From contig NZ_BSTM01000005.1 of assembly GCF_030269515.1 (NCBI RefSeq), forward strand, positions 1 to 40,260: a stretch of DNA of 40,260 nt. The letters run 5' to 3'. Numbering within the stretch: the stretch's first letter is position 1; each line of letters begins with the position of its first letter. Under the pieces are notes generated by a model. The model was not told the DNA's origin. It made no database searches and saw nothing but the letters and a program-made list of their open reading frames with translations. The translations under genes and the position numbers were made by a program. Of the stretch, positions 26,070 to 34,179 are shown in pieces. The DNA comes from Actinomadura sp. NBRC 104412. Its GTDB lineage: Bacteria > Actinomycetota > Actinomycetes > Streptosporangiales > Streptosporangiaceae.

Positions 26070-27011
26070 CTACCGGCTCTTGAGGTGTTCGATGACAGGG
26101 CCGAACGCCTCCATGAAGGGTGAGTGGACGGTGATGTAGGAGAAGCCGTAGCGCTCCAGTCCTGCGCGGAGTTGCTCCGCCATCTGCTCGACGGTGCCGA
26201 TCAGCAGGAACGGGCAGTCGAGGATCTCGTCCACCGTCAGGTGGGGTTGCCGTGTGGCCAGTTCCTCCGCGGCGGCGCGGCGGTCGCCGGTGACCATGAC
26301 GAGCTGCACCAGCAGGTTGAGCTCCAGGTCGCCGAACCGGTCACCGGCCCGTTCCCCGACGAAGCGGATCCGCTCGTCGGCCTCTTCGGCCTTGCCGAGC
26401 CGGAAGGTCCCGGGCGGCTCGTCCCTGACCTGGTACGTGCCCGCGATGCCGATGATGTCGGCGTGCCGGGCGGCGACCGAGAGCACGCCGTCGCCGGTGC
26501 CGCCGATCAGCAGCGGCGGCCCGTGCCCGCCGAACCCGTGCCGCTGGACGGGCCTCAGCTCGGCGAGGCCGTAGTGCTCCTTGACCGCGGCGCCCTCCGG
26601 GTAGCCGGGGCCGCCGAAGATCGCGCTCAGCTCCTCGACCGTCCGGGAGAGCCGCTCGGCGCGGGCGGCGAACGGCTCCCAGGGGATCCCGGCCGCGTCG
26701 AACTCCCATTTCATGTGGCCCGCGCCCAGGCCGAGCTCGACACGCCCGCCGGTGAGCACGTCCGCCGTGGCGACCTCGCGGGCCAGCAGATGCGGGTTCC
26801 AGAAGCCGTTGTTGAGGACGAACGTGCCCACGCGCAGCCGTTCGGTCGCCTCCGCCGCGGCGACCATGGCGGGGAACGGGGCGGGCGCGCCGAGATGGTC
26901 GGGGACGAGCGCCACGTCGTACCCGAGGTCCTCGCCGCGCCGGCACCGGGCCAGGAACTCCGCCCGCGCGCCCAGGTCGAGGAAGTTGAAACCGAAGCGG
27001 AAGGGAGCCAT
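26070..27011 (-). CDS. LLM-class F420-dependent oxidoreductase
   Basis: A 313-residue member of the luciferase-like monooxygenase family, an eight-stranded barrel using F420 (or FMN). The N-terminal FRFGFNF, ALVPDHLG, LRVGTFVLNNGFWNPHLLAREVATADVLTGGRVELGLGAGH core (here as LRVGTFVLNNG and GRVELGLGAGH) and the LLIGTVEQMAEQLR end fit the MSMEG_2516-type subgroup of F420 enzymes. I start at ATG 27011, because TATGAT lies exactly 7 bases upstream as a -10 box, making a leaderless gene; the frame also has ATG 27023. It lies just downstream of the two-component pair but probably has its own promoter. Substrate unknown. The F420 reductase at 20082 could feed it. Confidence 0.88.
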   Translation of the reverse strand: MAPFRFGFNFLDLGARAEFLARCRRGEDLGYDVALVPDHLGAPAPFPAMVAAAEATERLRVGTFVLNNGFWNPHLLAREVATADVLTGGRVELGLGAGHMKWEFDAAGIPWEPFAARAERLSRTVEELSAIFGGPGYPEGAAVKEHYGLAELRPVQRHGFGGHGPPLLIGGTGDGVLSVAARHADIIGIAGTYQVRDEPPGTFRLGKAEEADERIRFVGERAGDRFGDLELNLLVQLVMVTGDRRAAAEELATRQPHLTVDEILDCPFLLIGTVEQMAEQLRAGLERYGFSYITVHSPFMEAFGPVIEHLKSR

Positions 27012-27033
27012 GCGGCCGATCATAGGCGGCCCG

Positions 27034-27696
27034 TCACGACGGGACGATGTAGCCGGTTTCGTAGGCCAGGATCACCGCCTGGGTGCGGTCACGGGCGTTC
27101 AGCTTGGCCAGGACGTTGCCGACATGGGTCTTGACGGTCTGCGGGCTGACGAACAGCTCGGCGGCGATCTCGGCGTTGGAGTGGCCCCGCGCCATCAGCC
27201 GCAGCACGTCGCCCTCCCGCTCGGTGAGCCGCTCGTGCCAGCGGGCGCCCGCGCCGTCGCCCCCGCCGGTGCCGTGCCGGGCGGCCAGGGCACGGATCGC
27301 GGCCGGGAACAGCAGGGTGTCGCCGTGCGCCACCATCCGGATGGCCTGGAGGATCTCCTCCGGCCTCGTGCGCTTGAGCAGGAACCCGTGCGCCCCCGCC
27401 TTCAGCGCGTCGTAGACGTACTCGTCGTTCTCGAACGTGGTCACCACGATGATCTTGGGCGGGTCGGGGACCGTCTCCAGGATGCGCCGGGTGGCCTGGA
27501 TGCCGTCCAGCCGGGGCATCCGCACGTCCATGAGGATCACGTCGGGGCGCAGCCTGGCGACCTGGCCGGGCACCTCGGCGCCGTCGCCGGCCTCGCCGAC
27601 CACCTCCAGGTCGGGCTCGGCCGCGATGATCGCGGCGAGGCCGGCGCGGATCAGCCGCTCGTCGTCCACCAGCAGCACGCCGGTCGCGCCGGTCAT
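27034..27696 (-). CDS. NarL/FixJ-family response regulator
   Basis: A 220-residue DNA-binding response regulator. The receiver domain (about 5-125) has acidic pair DD at 11-12, phosphoacceptor Asp57 in DVILMDVRMP, and the conserved Lys in FLLKRT. The C-terminal LuxR-type helix-turn-helix (about 155-215) reads LTEREGDVLRLMARGHSNAEIA followed by LFVSPQTVKTHVGNVLAKL. Its ATG overlaps the kinase stop as ATGA, so the pair is translationally coupled. Targets are unknown; its own operon and the nearby membrane proteins are candidates only by proximity. Confidence 0.95.
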   Translation of the reverse strand: MTGATGVLLVDDERLIRAGLAAIIAAEPDLEVVGEAGDGAEVPGQVARLRPDVILMDVRMPRLDGIQATRRILETVPDPPKIIVVTTFENDEYVYDALKAGAHGFLLKRTRPEEILQAIRMVAHGDTLLFPAAIRALAARHGTGGGDGAGARWHERLTEREGDVLRLMARGHSNAEIAAELFVSPQTVKTHVGNVLAKLNARDRTQAVILAYETGYIVPS

Positions 27697-28946
27697 GGGC
27701 GCATCCCGAGCGGCAGGGTGACCTCCAGGCGCCAGCGGCCCGCCCCGTCCGGGCCCGCGTCCATCACTCCGCCGAGCACGGTCACGCGCTCGCGGACGCC
27801 GCGCAGGCCCCGGCCTCCGCCGGTACGTCCGGCCCGGTCGCCCGCCGATCCCAGCGGGTTGCTCATCTCCACCTCCAGGCGGTCGCCGCGCACTCCGATC
27901 CAGAGCCGCACCGGCACCCGGCCGGCATGCCGCAGCGCGTTGGTCAGTCCCTCTTGGACGATCCGGTACGCCTCGCGGGACACGGCGGCGGGCACCTCGT
28001 CCACTTCCGGGCCCACCTTCGAGTCCAGTTCGATCCCGGCGATCCTCGTGCGTTCCAGCAGCCGGTCCAGGTCCTTGAGGGTGGACTGGGGCGCGGTGCG
28101 CGAGGCGTCCTCGCGCAGCAGCCCCAGCACGTGGTCGAGGTCGCGCAGGGCCGACCGCGCCGACTCCTCGATGGCGCCCAGCGCCTCCCGGGCGAAGACC
28201 GGGTCGTGGTCGAGGACGCGCCTGGCCGCGCCCGCCTGTAGCGTGACGACGCTCAGCGCGTGACCGACCGAGTCGTGCAGCTCGCGGGCCAGCCGGTTGC
28301 GTTCGGCCAGCCGGACGGCCCGCTGTTCGAGCTCGGCCACCCGGTCGGCCGCCGACGGGCCCAGGAGGCGGGGGGCCAGGCGGGACAGCACCGTTCCCGA
28401 GACCATGATCACGGCGAGCATGGCGGCCAGCGTCGCCACCCCCGCGAACGGCAGCGGCCACTTCGGGAAGATGTCCGGCGCACCCGACTTGCTCAGGAAG
28501 TCGTCGTCCCAGCGCACCACCGGCGCCAGGATCAGCACCGCGGCGAACGGGGGCACCAGCAGGCTCAGGCCGCTGACCACCACCCCCGCGTGCAGGTGCA
28601 GCGTGAACCACAGCCCCGTGCGGGCCCGGTCCTCCCAGGTCCTGGACGGACCGGTGGCAAGGCCGGTGATGGGGCCGCCGAGCAGTTCCTTGGCCGCCGC
28701 GCCCTCCAGCAGCCTGACCGCGGGGACGAGCCCGGTGACGAACGTGCCCAGCGGCGGCAGCAGGAAGCACAGCGCCACCGTGAAGGTCGCGCCGAGCCGC
28801 AGGGCGGGCACCGCCGCCATCGACACGAACCAGTACGGCATGAGCAGGGCGCCGCCCCCGACGAGGTACGACCAGCGCCGCCAGAACGCCCGTCCCGCCA
28901 CTGGCCGGACGGGCCGCAGCGCCGTCCGGAAGGCCCTTCGCAACAC
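27693..28946 (-). CDS. NarL-type sensor histidine kinase
   Basis: A 417-residue kinase of the HisKA_3 (NarX/DesK-like) class. The N-terminal half has four membrane spans (about 27-45, 50-75, 112-143, 166-190). The phosphoacceptor is His224 in ARELHDSVGHALS. The ATPase part has QEGLTNALRHAG (N-box) and GRGLRGVRERV (G-box). Little sequence lies outside the membrane, so it probably senses a membrane or intramembrane signal. GTG 28946 lies 6 bases after CACCAT, a likely -10, so it may be leaderless; the open frame extends far back into the CtaG gene without support. Coupled to the regulator downstream. Confidence 0.92.
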   Translation of the reverse strand: MLRRAFRTALRPVRPVAGRAFWRRWSYLVGGGALLMPYWFVSMAAVPALRLGATFTVALCFLLPPLGTFVTGLVPAVRLLEGAAAKELLGGPITGLATGPSRTWEDRARTGLWFTLHLHAGVVVSGLSLLVPPFAAVLILAPVVRWDDDFLSKSGAPDIFPKWPLPFAGVATLAAMLAVIMVSGTVLSRLAPRLLGPSAADRVAELEQRAVRLAERNRLARELHDSVGHALSVVTLQAGAARRVLDHDPVFAREALGAIEESARSALRDLDHVLGLLREDASRTAPQSTLKDLDRLLERTRIAGIELDSKVGPEVDEVPAAVSREAYRIVQEGLTNALRHAGRVPVRLWIGVRGDRLEVEMSNPLGSAGDRAGRTGGGRGLRGVRERVTVLGGVMDAGPDGAGRWRLEVTLPLGMRP

Positions 28947-29032
28947 GCCTCGATGGTGACAGACCAGCGCGCCGGTGGCCTCCTCCTGCGGGAGGCGTCC
29001 GCTCCCCCGCGCGGGTGAACCTTCCGCCGGGG

Positions 29033-31132
29033 TCAGCCCTTGCGGGAACGCTCGTGGCGTTCGGCCAGCTTGGCGAGGTGGGCGTTGTAGGCGGCCAGCT
29101 CGTCGTCCTCCGCGGGCGGGGCGGGGTCCCCACCCTCCCCCGCCGCCGCCGTCCTGCGCTCCTCGGCACGGTCGGCCTTGCGGTCCAGGCGCCGGGCCTG
29201 CCGCTGGTCGTCGAAGTACCACTGGAACGCCAGCGCGATCAGCACGATGAAGGTGGGGATCTCCCCGAAGCCCCAGGCGATCGCGCCGCCGGTGTGCTGG
29301 TCGCTGAGCAGCGAGGCGCCCCACGGCGGGTCGACGGCGGTGTACCAGCCGCGGGCCAGCGGCCGCGCCAGGTTCATCAGGGCGATGCCGAAGAACGCGT
29401 GGAACGGCATCGTCACGAACAGCAGCAGGATCCGTCCCGGGTACGGCAGTGTGCGCGGCGCCGGGTCGACGCCGATCAGCACCCAGAAGAACAGCGAGCC
29501 CGCCAGCAGGAAGTGGATCGTCATCGCGATGTGCCCGAGGTGGTTGCGCATCGCGGACTCGAACAGCGGGGTGAAGTACAGCGCGAACGTGCCCGCCACG
29601 AAGATCACCGTGGCCACCGCCGGGTGCGCCAGGACCGCGACGGCGCGGCTGTGCAGGACCGCCACCAGCCATTCGCGGGGGCCCCGGTCGCCGCGGATCG
29701 CGGCCGGCTTCAGCGCGCGCAGGGCGAGCGTGACCGGCGCGCCCAGCACCAGCAGGATCGGGGTGAGCATGTTCAGCACCATGTGCTGGGCCATGTGGAC
29801 ACTGAACAGGATCGGGGCGTACTTGGCGATCCCGGTCTGCGTGCTGATCACGATCGTGGCCAGGCCGAGCAGCCACGCGGCGGTGCGGCCGGGCGACCAG
29901 CGGTCGCCGCGGCGGCGCAGCCGCGCCACCCCGGCCAGGTAGAGCCCGCCGAGCACCGCGACCAGCACGGCGAAGAAGAAGTCGAACTGCCAGAGCGTGG
30001 CCAGCCGGCCCGGCGTGATCGCGGGCGGCATGTCGTAGCCGAGCAGCGCCTTGACGGCCGACTCCGCCCCGGCGGGAGGCGGCGGCGCGGTGCGGGCCAG
30101 CGCCACCGCGAGGCCCATGGTGGCGCCCATGATCGCGATCTCCACGGTGGCCAGCCGGGTGAACGCGCCGGGACGGCGGTCGGCCAGCGCGGGCAGCGTC
30201 CTGCCGCGGTGCCACCAGCCGAACCAGCCCAGCCCCGCGAACAGCAGCATCTTGCCCAGGGCCAGCCGCCCGTAGTCAGTGGTCAGCAGCTCCGCCGGGT
30301 CGGGCAGCCGGGCCAGCACGTTGACCAGGCCGCTGAGCCCGACCGCGACGAAGCACCACAGCGCCATCCGGCTGAACCGGGCGGCGGCCACGTCCAGCCG
30401 TCCCCTGCGGGTCAGCGCGTGCGCCAGCACGGCGCACAGGCCGCCCACCCACAGGGCCACGGCCAGCACGTGCAGCGCCACGCCGGTGGTCGCGACCGTG
30501 TGGTTGGCGGCCGAGGCGGAGTGCCCGGTCAGCGGCGGCGGCAGCAGGGCGATCCCGGCCGTCAGCAGCAGCCCGAACGAGGCGGCCGGGGTGACGGTGG
30601 TGCGCGCCAGCAGCGCGACCACCACGGCCAGCAGCACCACGATCATCAGCGCCGTGCCCTGCGGCAGCCGCCCGACGTAGCCGCTCAGCTCGTTGCCGGT
30701 GAGGACCTGGCCGACCGGCAGGCCGAGCACGTCCGCGACCGTGAACACCAGGGTGGACGCGGCGGCGGTGCCCCAGGCGGCGGCGGCCCAGGACGCCGCC
30801 CGCAGGTAGCCGATCGCGTCGTCCCCCAGCCGGGGCGTGTCCCGGCTGGAACCGGTCCCGCCGCCCTCCAGGGGCAGCAGGACGGTCGCGGCCAGCAGCA
30901 GCCCGACCGTCGCCGTGGCGGCGAGGTCCATCGCCAGGCGCGACACCGGCAGCCCCCAGCGGGTGACGGTGCCCGCGTCGCCGAGACCGGGGATGACCTG
31001 CTCGGCCACCGCGCCGCCGAGCACCAGCCCGGCGACCAGGACCGCGACGGACGCGGCCAGCGCGACCATCGCGGCGCGCACGACGTCCAGGGCGCCGCCA
31101 CCGGCGGTCTTGGCAGGCACCGCCTTACTCAC
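29033..31132 (-). CDS. CopD-CtaG fusion membrane protein
   Basis: A 699-residue polytopic protein. The first half (to about 360) is CopD-like, with many spans and GVALHVLAVALWVGGLCA typical of copper resistance protein D. The second half (about 370-640) is CtaG-like (caa3 cytochrome oxidase assembly), with SVHMAQHMVLNML, NHLGHIAMTIHFLLAG and MPFHAFFGIALM carrying histidines that could handle copper. The last 60 residues are charged and cytoplasmic. Such fusions are common in actinobacteria and are linked to copper delivery to the oxidase. The gene overlaps the small membrane protein before it by 8 bases. Confidence 0.92.
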   Translation of the reverse strand: MSKAVPAKTAGGGALDVVRAAMVALAASVAVLVAGLVLGGAVAEQVIPGLGDAGTVTRWGLPVSRLAMDLAATATVGLLLAATVLLPLEGGGTGSSRDTPRLGDDAIGYLRAASWAAAAWGTAAASTLVFTVADVLGLPVGQVLTGNELSGYVGRLPQGTALMIVVLLAVVVALLARTTVTPAASFGLLLTAGIALLPPPLTGHSASAANHTVATTGVALHVLAVALWVGGLCAVLAHALTRRGRLDVAAARFSRMALWCFVAVGLSGLVNVLARLPDPAELLTTDYGRLALGKMLLFAGLGWFGWWHRGRTLPALADRRPGAFTRLATVEIAIMGATMGLAVALARTAPPPPAGAESAVKALLGYDMPPAITPGRLATLWQFDFFFAVLVAVLGGLYLAGVARLRRRGDRWSPGRTAAWLLGLATIVISTQTGIAKYAPILFSVHMAQHMVLNMLTPILLVLGAPVTLALRALKPAAIRGDRGPREWLVAVLHSRAVAVLAHPAVATVIFVAGTFALYFTPLFESAMRNHLGHIAMTIHFLLAGSLFFWVLIGVDPAPRTLPYPGRILLLFVTMPFHAFFGIALMNLARPLARGWYTAVDPPWGASLLSDQHTGGAIAWGFGEIPTFIVLIALAFQWYFDDQRQARRLDRKADRAEERRTAAAGEGGDPAPPAEDDELAAYNAHLAKLAERHERSRKG

Positions 31133-31340
31133 GGTCGCTCCTCCCCTTCGCCGCTCCGCCGCCGGGCCGGTTCCCCGGCATCGGGTTGGCGCGCTTGGCC
31201 CTGACCACGATCAGCACCCCGATGCCGATACCGATCAGCAACCCCACAGCGATCATGAGCCAGGGCGTGCCGCCCGCCGAGCCCTCCCCCGCCTCGGCGG
31301 GGATGCGGGCGTGTACGGAAGCAGCGGTGAGGGTCATCAT
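31125..31340 (-). CDS. Small single-span membrane protein
   Basis: A 71-residue protein: a short exported or weakly hydrophobic start, one strong membrane span (TPWLMIAVGLLIGIGIGVLIVV, about 25-46) and a basic Gly-rich tail. It overlaps the start of the CopD-CtaG gene by 8 bases, so it is probably coupled to it and could be an accessory subunit. No metal-binding residues are present. Two ATG codons stand in tandem at 31340 and 31337; the ribosome site is weak. I know no function for it. Confidence 0.75.
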   Translation of the reverse strand: MMTLTAASVHARIPAEAGEGSAGGTPWLMIAVGLLIGIGIGVLIVVRAKRANPMPGNRPGGGAAKGRSDRE

Positions 31341-31401
31341 GGGAGGCCGGGTTCTCCAGTTCGGTACCGTTCGGCGGCGCTCCTACACTACTGGCCGTAC
31401 C

Positions 31402-33066
31402 TCACAGGGCGGTCAGGACGTGTGACCTGCCGTTCGCCCGGAACTCCGCCGAGATCGCCTCGGCCCGCCCGGCGGTCAGCGGCTCGTACGCCAGGCCGCG
31501 ACCGGGGCGCCACCACACCGCGCCGTCCCCGGAGACGTCCCAGCGGGCGCGGCGCAGCGGGCGCTTGTCGACCTTCCCGGTGGCGGTCAGCGGCATCGAC
31601 TCCACGATCCGCACGAACCTGGGCGCCCATTTCGTCCCGAGGTCGCGGCGGCCCGCGAGGAACGCCGTGAACGCGTCCGGGTCGAACGGCCCGCCCAGCT
31701 CCAGCGCCGCCATCACCTGGTCGCCCGTGCGCGGGTCGGGGACGGGGTAGACCGCGCACATCACCACCGGCTCCCAGCAGGAGAGGATGCGCTCGACGGG
31801 GGCCGCGGCGAAGTTCTCGCTGTCGACGCGGAGCCGGTCGTTGCCGCGCCCGGCGAAGTAGAAGAACCCGTCGGCGTCCCGGTAGCCGAGGTCACCGCTC
31901 CAGTACTTGCCGTCGCGGACCCGCTCGGCGTCGGCCTCCGGGTTGTTGTAGTAGCCCTCGAACGCCGCCGCGACGTTGAGACCGACGATCTCCCCGATCG
32001 CCTCGCCGGGGTTGAGCAGGCCGCCGTCCGGGCCGAACCGGGCGGGCGGGCACTCCCGTCCCGTGGCCGGGTCGAGGACGGCCACCTCCATGCCCTGCGG
32101 CGGGACCCCGAGGGCGTCGGGCGGCGTGTCCGGGGTCTTCTGGATGCTGATCGCGCCCTCGCTGGACCCGTACCCCTCGATGATCCGGCACCCGAACCGG
32201 GCGCTGAAGCGGGCCATGTCCTGGGCGGACGCCTCCGTCCCGAACAGCGCGCACAGGGGGTTGTCGGCGTCGTCGGGCCGTTCCGGCGTGGCCAGGATAT
32301 AGGCGAGGGCCCGCCCGACGTAGTTGAAGTAGGTGACCCCGTACCGGCGCACGTCCGGCAGGAAGCCGGACGCGGAGAACTTGCGGCGCATCGCGACGGT
32401 GGCGCCAGCGTGCACGGCCATCGCCAGGTTGGCCATGAGCGCGTTGCCGTGGAACAGCGGCATCGCGATGTAGGTGACCGAGTCGCGGGTGATGCTCATC
32501 CGCTCGGCGTTCCGCGCGATGGCGGCGAGCCTGCCCTGGCCGCATGCCACCGCCTTGGGCGCGCCGGTCGAGCCGGAGGTGAACAGCAGGAGCAGCCGGT
32601 CCCCCGGCGCGACCCGCGCCGGTTCCGCCGGTTCGCCGGGCAGGCGCGCGGCGTACGCCTCGGAGTCCACCCGCAGGACGCGATCGTCCGGAACGCCGGT
32701 GTCGAGCCCGTCCAGCAGGGCGGCGTGCGCCGAGTCGGTGACGATCAGGTCGCAGTCGGTGTGCCGGATGTCGGCGGCCAGCTCGTCCCCCCGCCGGGTC
32801 GGGTTGACGCCCACGACGGTCGCCCCGGCCAGTGCCGCCCCGCCGATCCAGAACACGTACTCCGGGACGTTCTCCAGCAGCACGCCGACGTGCCAGGGAC
32901 GGCCCGGTGCACCGGGCGGAGGCCCGAAGGAGGCGAGCAGCCCGGCGCGCCCGCGGGCCTCCAGCACGACCTCGGCCCAGGTGTAGGACGCGTCCTCGAA
33001 CAGCAGTCCCGGATGGTCGTCGCCGGCCCGGTCCAGCAGCATCTCCGCGAAGGTCCCGTTCGCCAC
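31402..33066 (-). CDS. Acyl-CoA synthetase (FadD-like)
   Basis: A 554-residue AMP-forming acyl-CoA ligase that activates a fatty or related carboxylic acid with ATP and CoA. Core motifs: LFTSGSTGAPKAV (about 161-173), GYGSSEGAI, YWSGDLGYRDADGFFYFAGR and the C-terminal catalytic Lys498 in PLTATGKVDKRP. The overall pattern resembles mycobacterial FadD17-like enzymes, with less certainty about chain length. GTG at 33066 has no Shine-Dalgarno sequence; a TTGACC -35, 17-base spacer and CACGCT -10 end 6 bases before it, so it looks leaderless. An 18-bp palindrome fills the spacer, pointing to TetR-type repression. No other beta-oxidation genes are adjacent. Confidence 0.9.
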   Translation of the reverse strand: MANGTFAEMLLDRAGDDHPGLLFEDASYTWAEVVLEARGRAGLLASFGPPPGAPGRPWHVGVLLENVPEYVFWIGGAALAGATVVGVNPTRRGDELAADIRHTDCDLIVTDSAHAALLDGLDTGVPDDRVLRVDSEAYAARLPGEPAEPARVAPGDRLLLLFTSGSTGAPKAVACGQGRLAAIARNAERMSITRDSVTYIAMPLFHGNALMANLAMAVHAGATVAMRRKFSASGFLPDVRRYGVTYFNYVGRALAYILATPERPDDADNPLCALFGTEASAQDMARFSARFGCRIIEGYGSSEGAISIQKTPDTPPDALGVPPQGMEVAVLDPATGRECPPARFGPDGGLLNPGEAIGEIVGLNVAAAFEGYYNNPEADAERVRDGKYWSGDLGYRDADGFFYFAGRGNDRLRVDSENFAAAPVERILSCWEPVVMCAVYPVPDPRTGDQVMAALELGGPFDPDAFTAFLAGRRDLGTKWAPRFVRIVESMPLTATGKVDKRPLRRARWDVSGDGAVWWRPGRGLAYEPLTAGRAEAISAEFRANGRSHVLTAL

Positions 33067-33080
33067 GCCGCGAGCGTGAC

Positions 33081-33098
33081 ACCAAGCGCACGCTTGGT
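33081..33098. promoter_or_regulatory. 18-bp palindromic operator in the acyl-CoA synthetase promoter
   Basis: ACCAAGCG-CA-CGCTTGGT is a perfect inverted repeat of two 8-base arms. It lies between the proposed -35 (TTGACC, minus strand) and -10 (CACGCT) of the acyl-CoA synthetase gene, so a bound repressor would block polymerase directly. The form is typical of TetR-family sites in fatty acid metabolism. The only TetR in the window (16788) has a different site of its own. Confidence 0.75.
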
Positions 33099-33114
33099 CA
33101 AGGGTCCGTGTCCG

Positions 33115-34161
33115 TCAGCAGCTGCAATCGCAGCAGTCGCAGCAGTTGCAGTCGCAGTCGCCGTGCCGCGTGCACCAGCAGCGATCGCCGCAGCCCTTGC
33201 CGTGGTGCTCGCTCCACTCCGGCTGGTAGAGACCGCAGGTGACGCAGACCAGCGACCCGGTGAGGCACGGGATCGGGAAACCCGGCCGCGGCGGCCGGGC
33301 GGAGGGCGCCCGGGCCGCGAAGGCCCGGTCGACGGAGCGGCCCACCTCACGGTCGAGCAGCGCCCGCACCAGCCGTGGCCGCTCCAGGTCGAGATCGGCC
33401 AGCGCCAGCCGCAGCCCGTGCAGCGCGTCGTCGCAGTACCTGCGGGCCTCGGCCCGGGTGGTGCCCGTCGCGAGCAGCGGGTTGTACGCCCCCGCGCGCC
33501 GGTCGTCCTCGACGTCCTCGACCGCGTCGATCAGGTGCGCCAGGCGCCCGAAGAAACGGCCCGCCTCGGCCAGCGCCTCGGCGTTGGACTCCTTCCCCGC
33601 CAGCACGGCCGTGTGGGCGAACGCCGCGGCCACGGCGGTCTCCGTCGGCTCGGTCAGCTCCAGCAGGCCCAGGCCCCCGGCGGCCTCCAGCTCGCCCTGG
33701 CGGATGACGGCGTCGCTCAGCACGGACGGGTCGAACCCCACCTCGGCGCTCGTCGCGCGTCCCGCCGCGTCCCACCGGCCGGCCATCCGGCCCGCCGCCG
33801 CCGCGACCAGCCGCCTGCGGTACGGGCCGTCGCCGTCGGCGATGTGATCGCGGGTCTTGCCCGCGGCCAGCAGCAGCGAGGTGGCCGCCGCGAGCCGCGC
33901 GCCCCGCGCCCGCGTCTCCACCACCTCGGCGGCCCTCATCCCGCGCAGCGCGCACGGGCCCGCCTTACGGCGCGGCGACAACTCCGGCGCCTGCGCCTCC
34001 ACCAGCACCGAGATCAGCAGCCCGTCGTAGTTGGTGACCAGCCGGGCGGCCTGCCCGTGCCGGTCGCGCAACGTCAGGCACAACCCGCACAGGTGCGCCA
34101 TCCAGTCCTCGAACAGGTGCCGGCACAGGCCGTGCCGGCACGGTCGTACCACCCCGAACAT
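33115..34161 (-). CDS. DUF5685-type protein with Cys-rich tail
   Basis: A 348-residue, mostly helical protein resembling the actinobacterial DUF5685 group, function unknown. The N-terminus has MFGVVRPCRH and HLCGLCLTL (Cys8, 13, 25, 28) before TNYDGLLISVLVE. In the middle, IDAVEDVEDDRRAGAYNPL (211-229) has Asp212, 216 and 220 spaced DxxxDxxxD and looks like the second Asp-rich motif of squalene/phytoene synthases; that is my inference. The last 50 residues carry 14 cysteines, ending CNCCDCCDCSC, a likely metal-binding tail. ATG 34161 follows GGGGGTGACGCG. It starts 18 bases after the XRE-TPR gene on the same strand, almost surely one operon. Confidence 0.8.
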   Translation of the reverse strand: MFGVVRPCRHGLCRHLFEDWMAHLCGLCLTLRDRHGQAARLVTNYDGLLISVLVEAQAPELSPRRKAGPCALRGMRAAEVVETRARGARLAAATSLLLAAGKTRDHIADGDGPYRRRLVAAAAGRMAGRWDAAGRATSAEVGFDPSVLSDAVIRQGELEAAGGLGLLELTEPTETAVAAAFAHTAVLAGKESNAEALAEAGRFFGRLAHLIDAVEDVEDDRRAGAYNPLLATGTTRAEARRYCDDALHGLRLALADLDLERPRLVRALLDREVGRSVDRAFAARAPSARPPRPGFPIPCLTGSLVCVTCGLYQPEWSEHHGKGCGDRCWCTRHGDCDCNCCDCCDCSC

Positions 34162-34179
34162 CGCGTCACCCCCTGCCGA

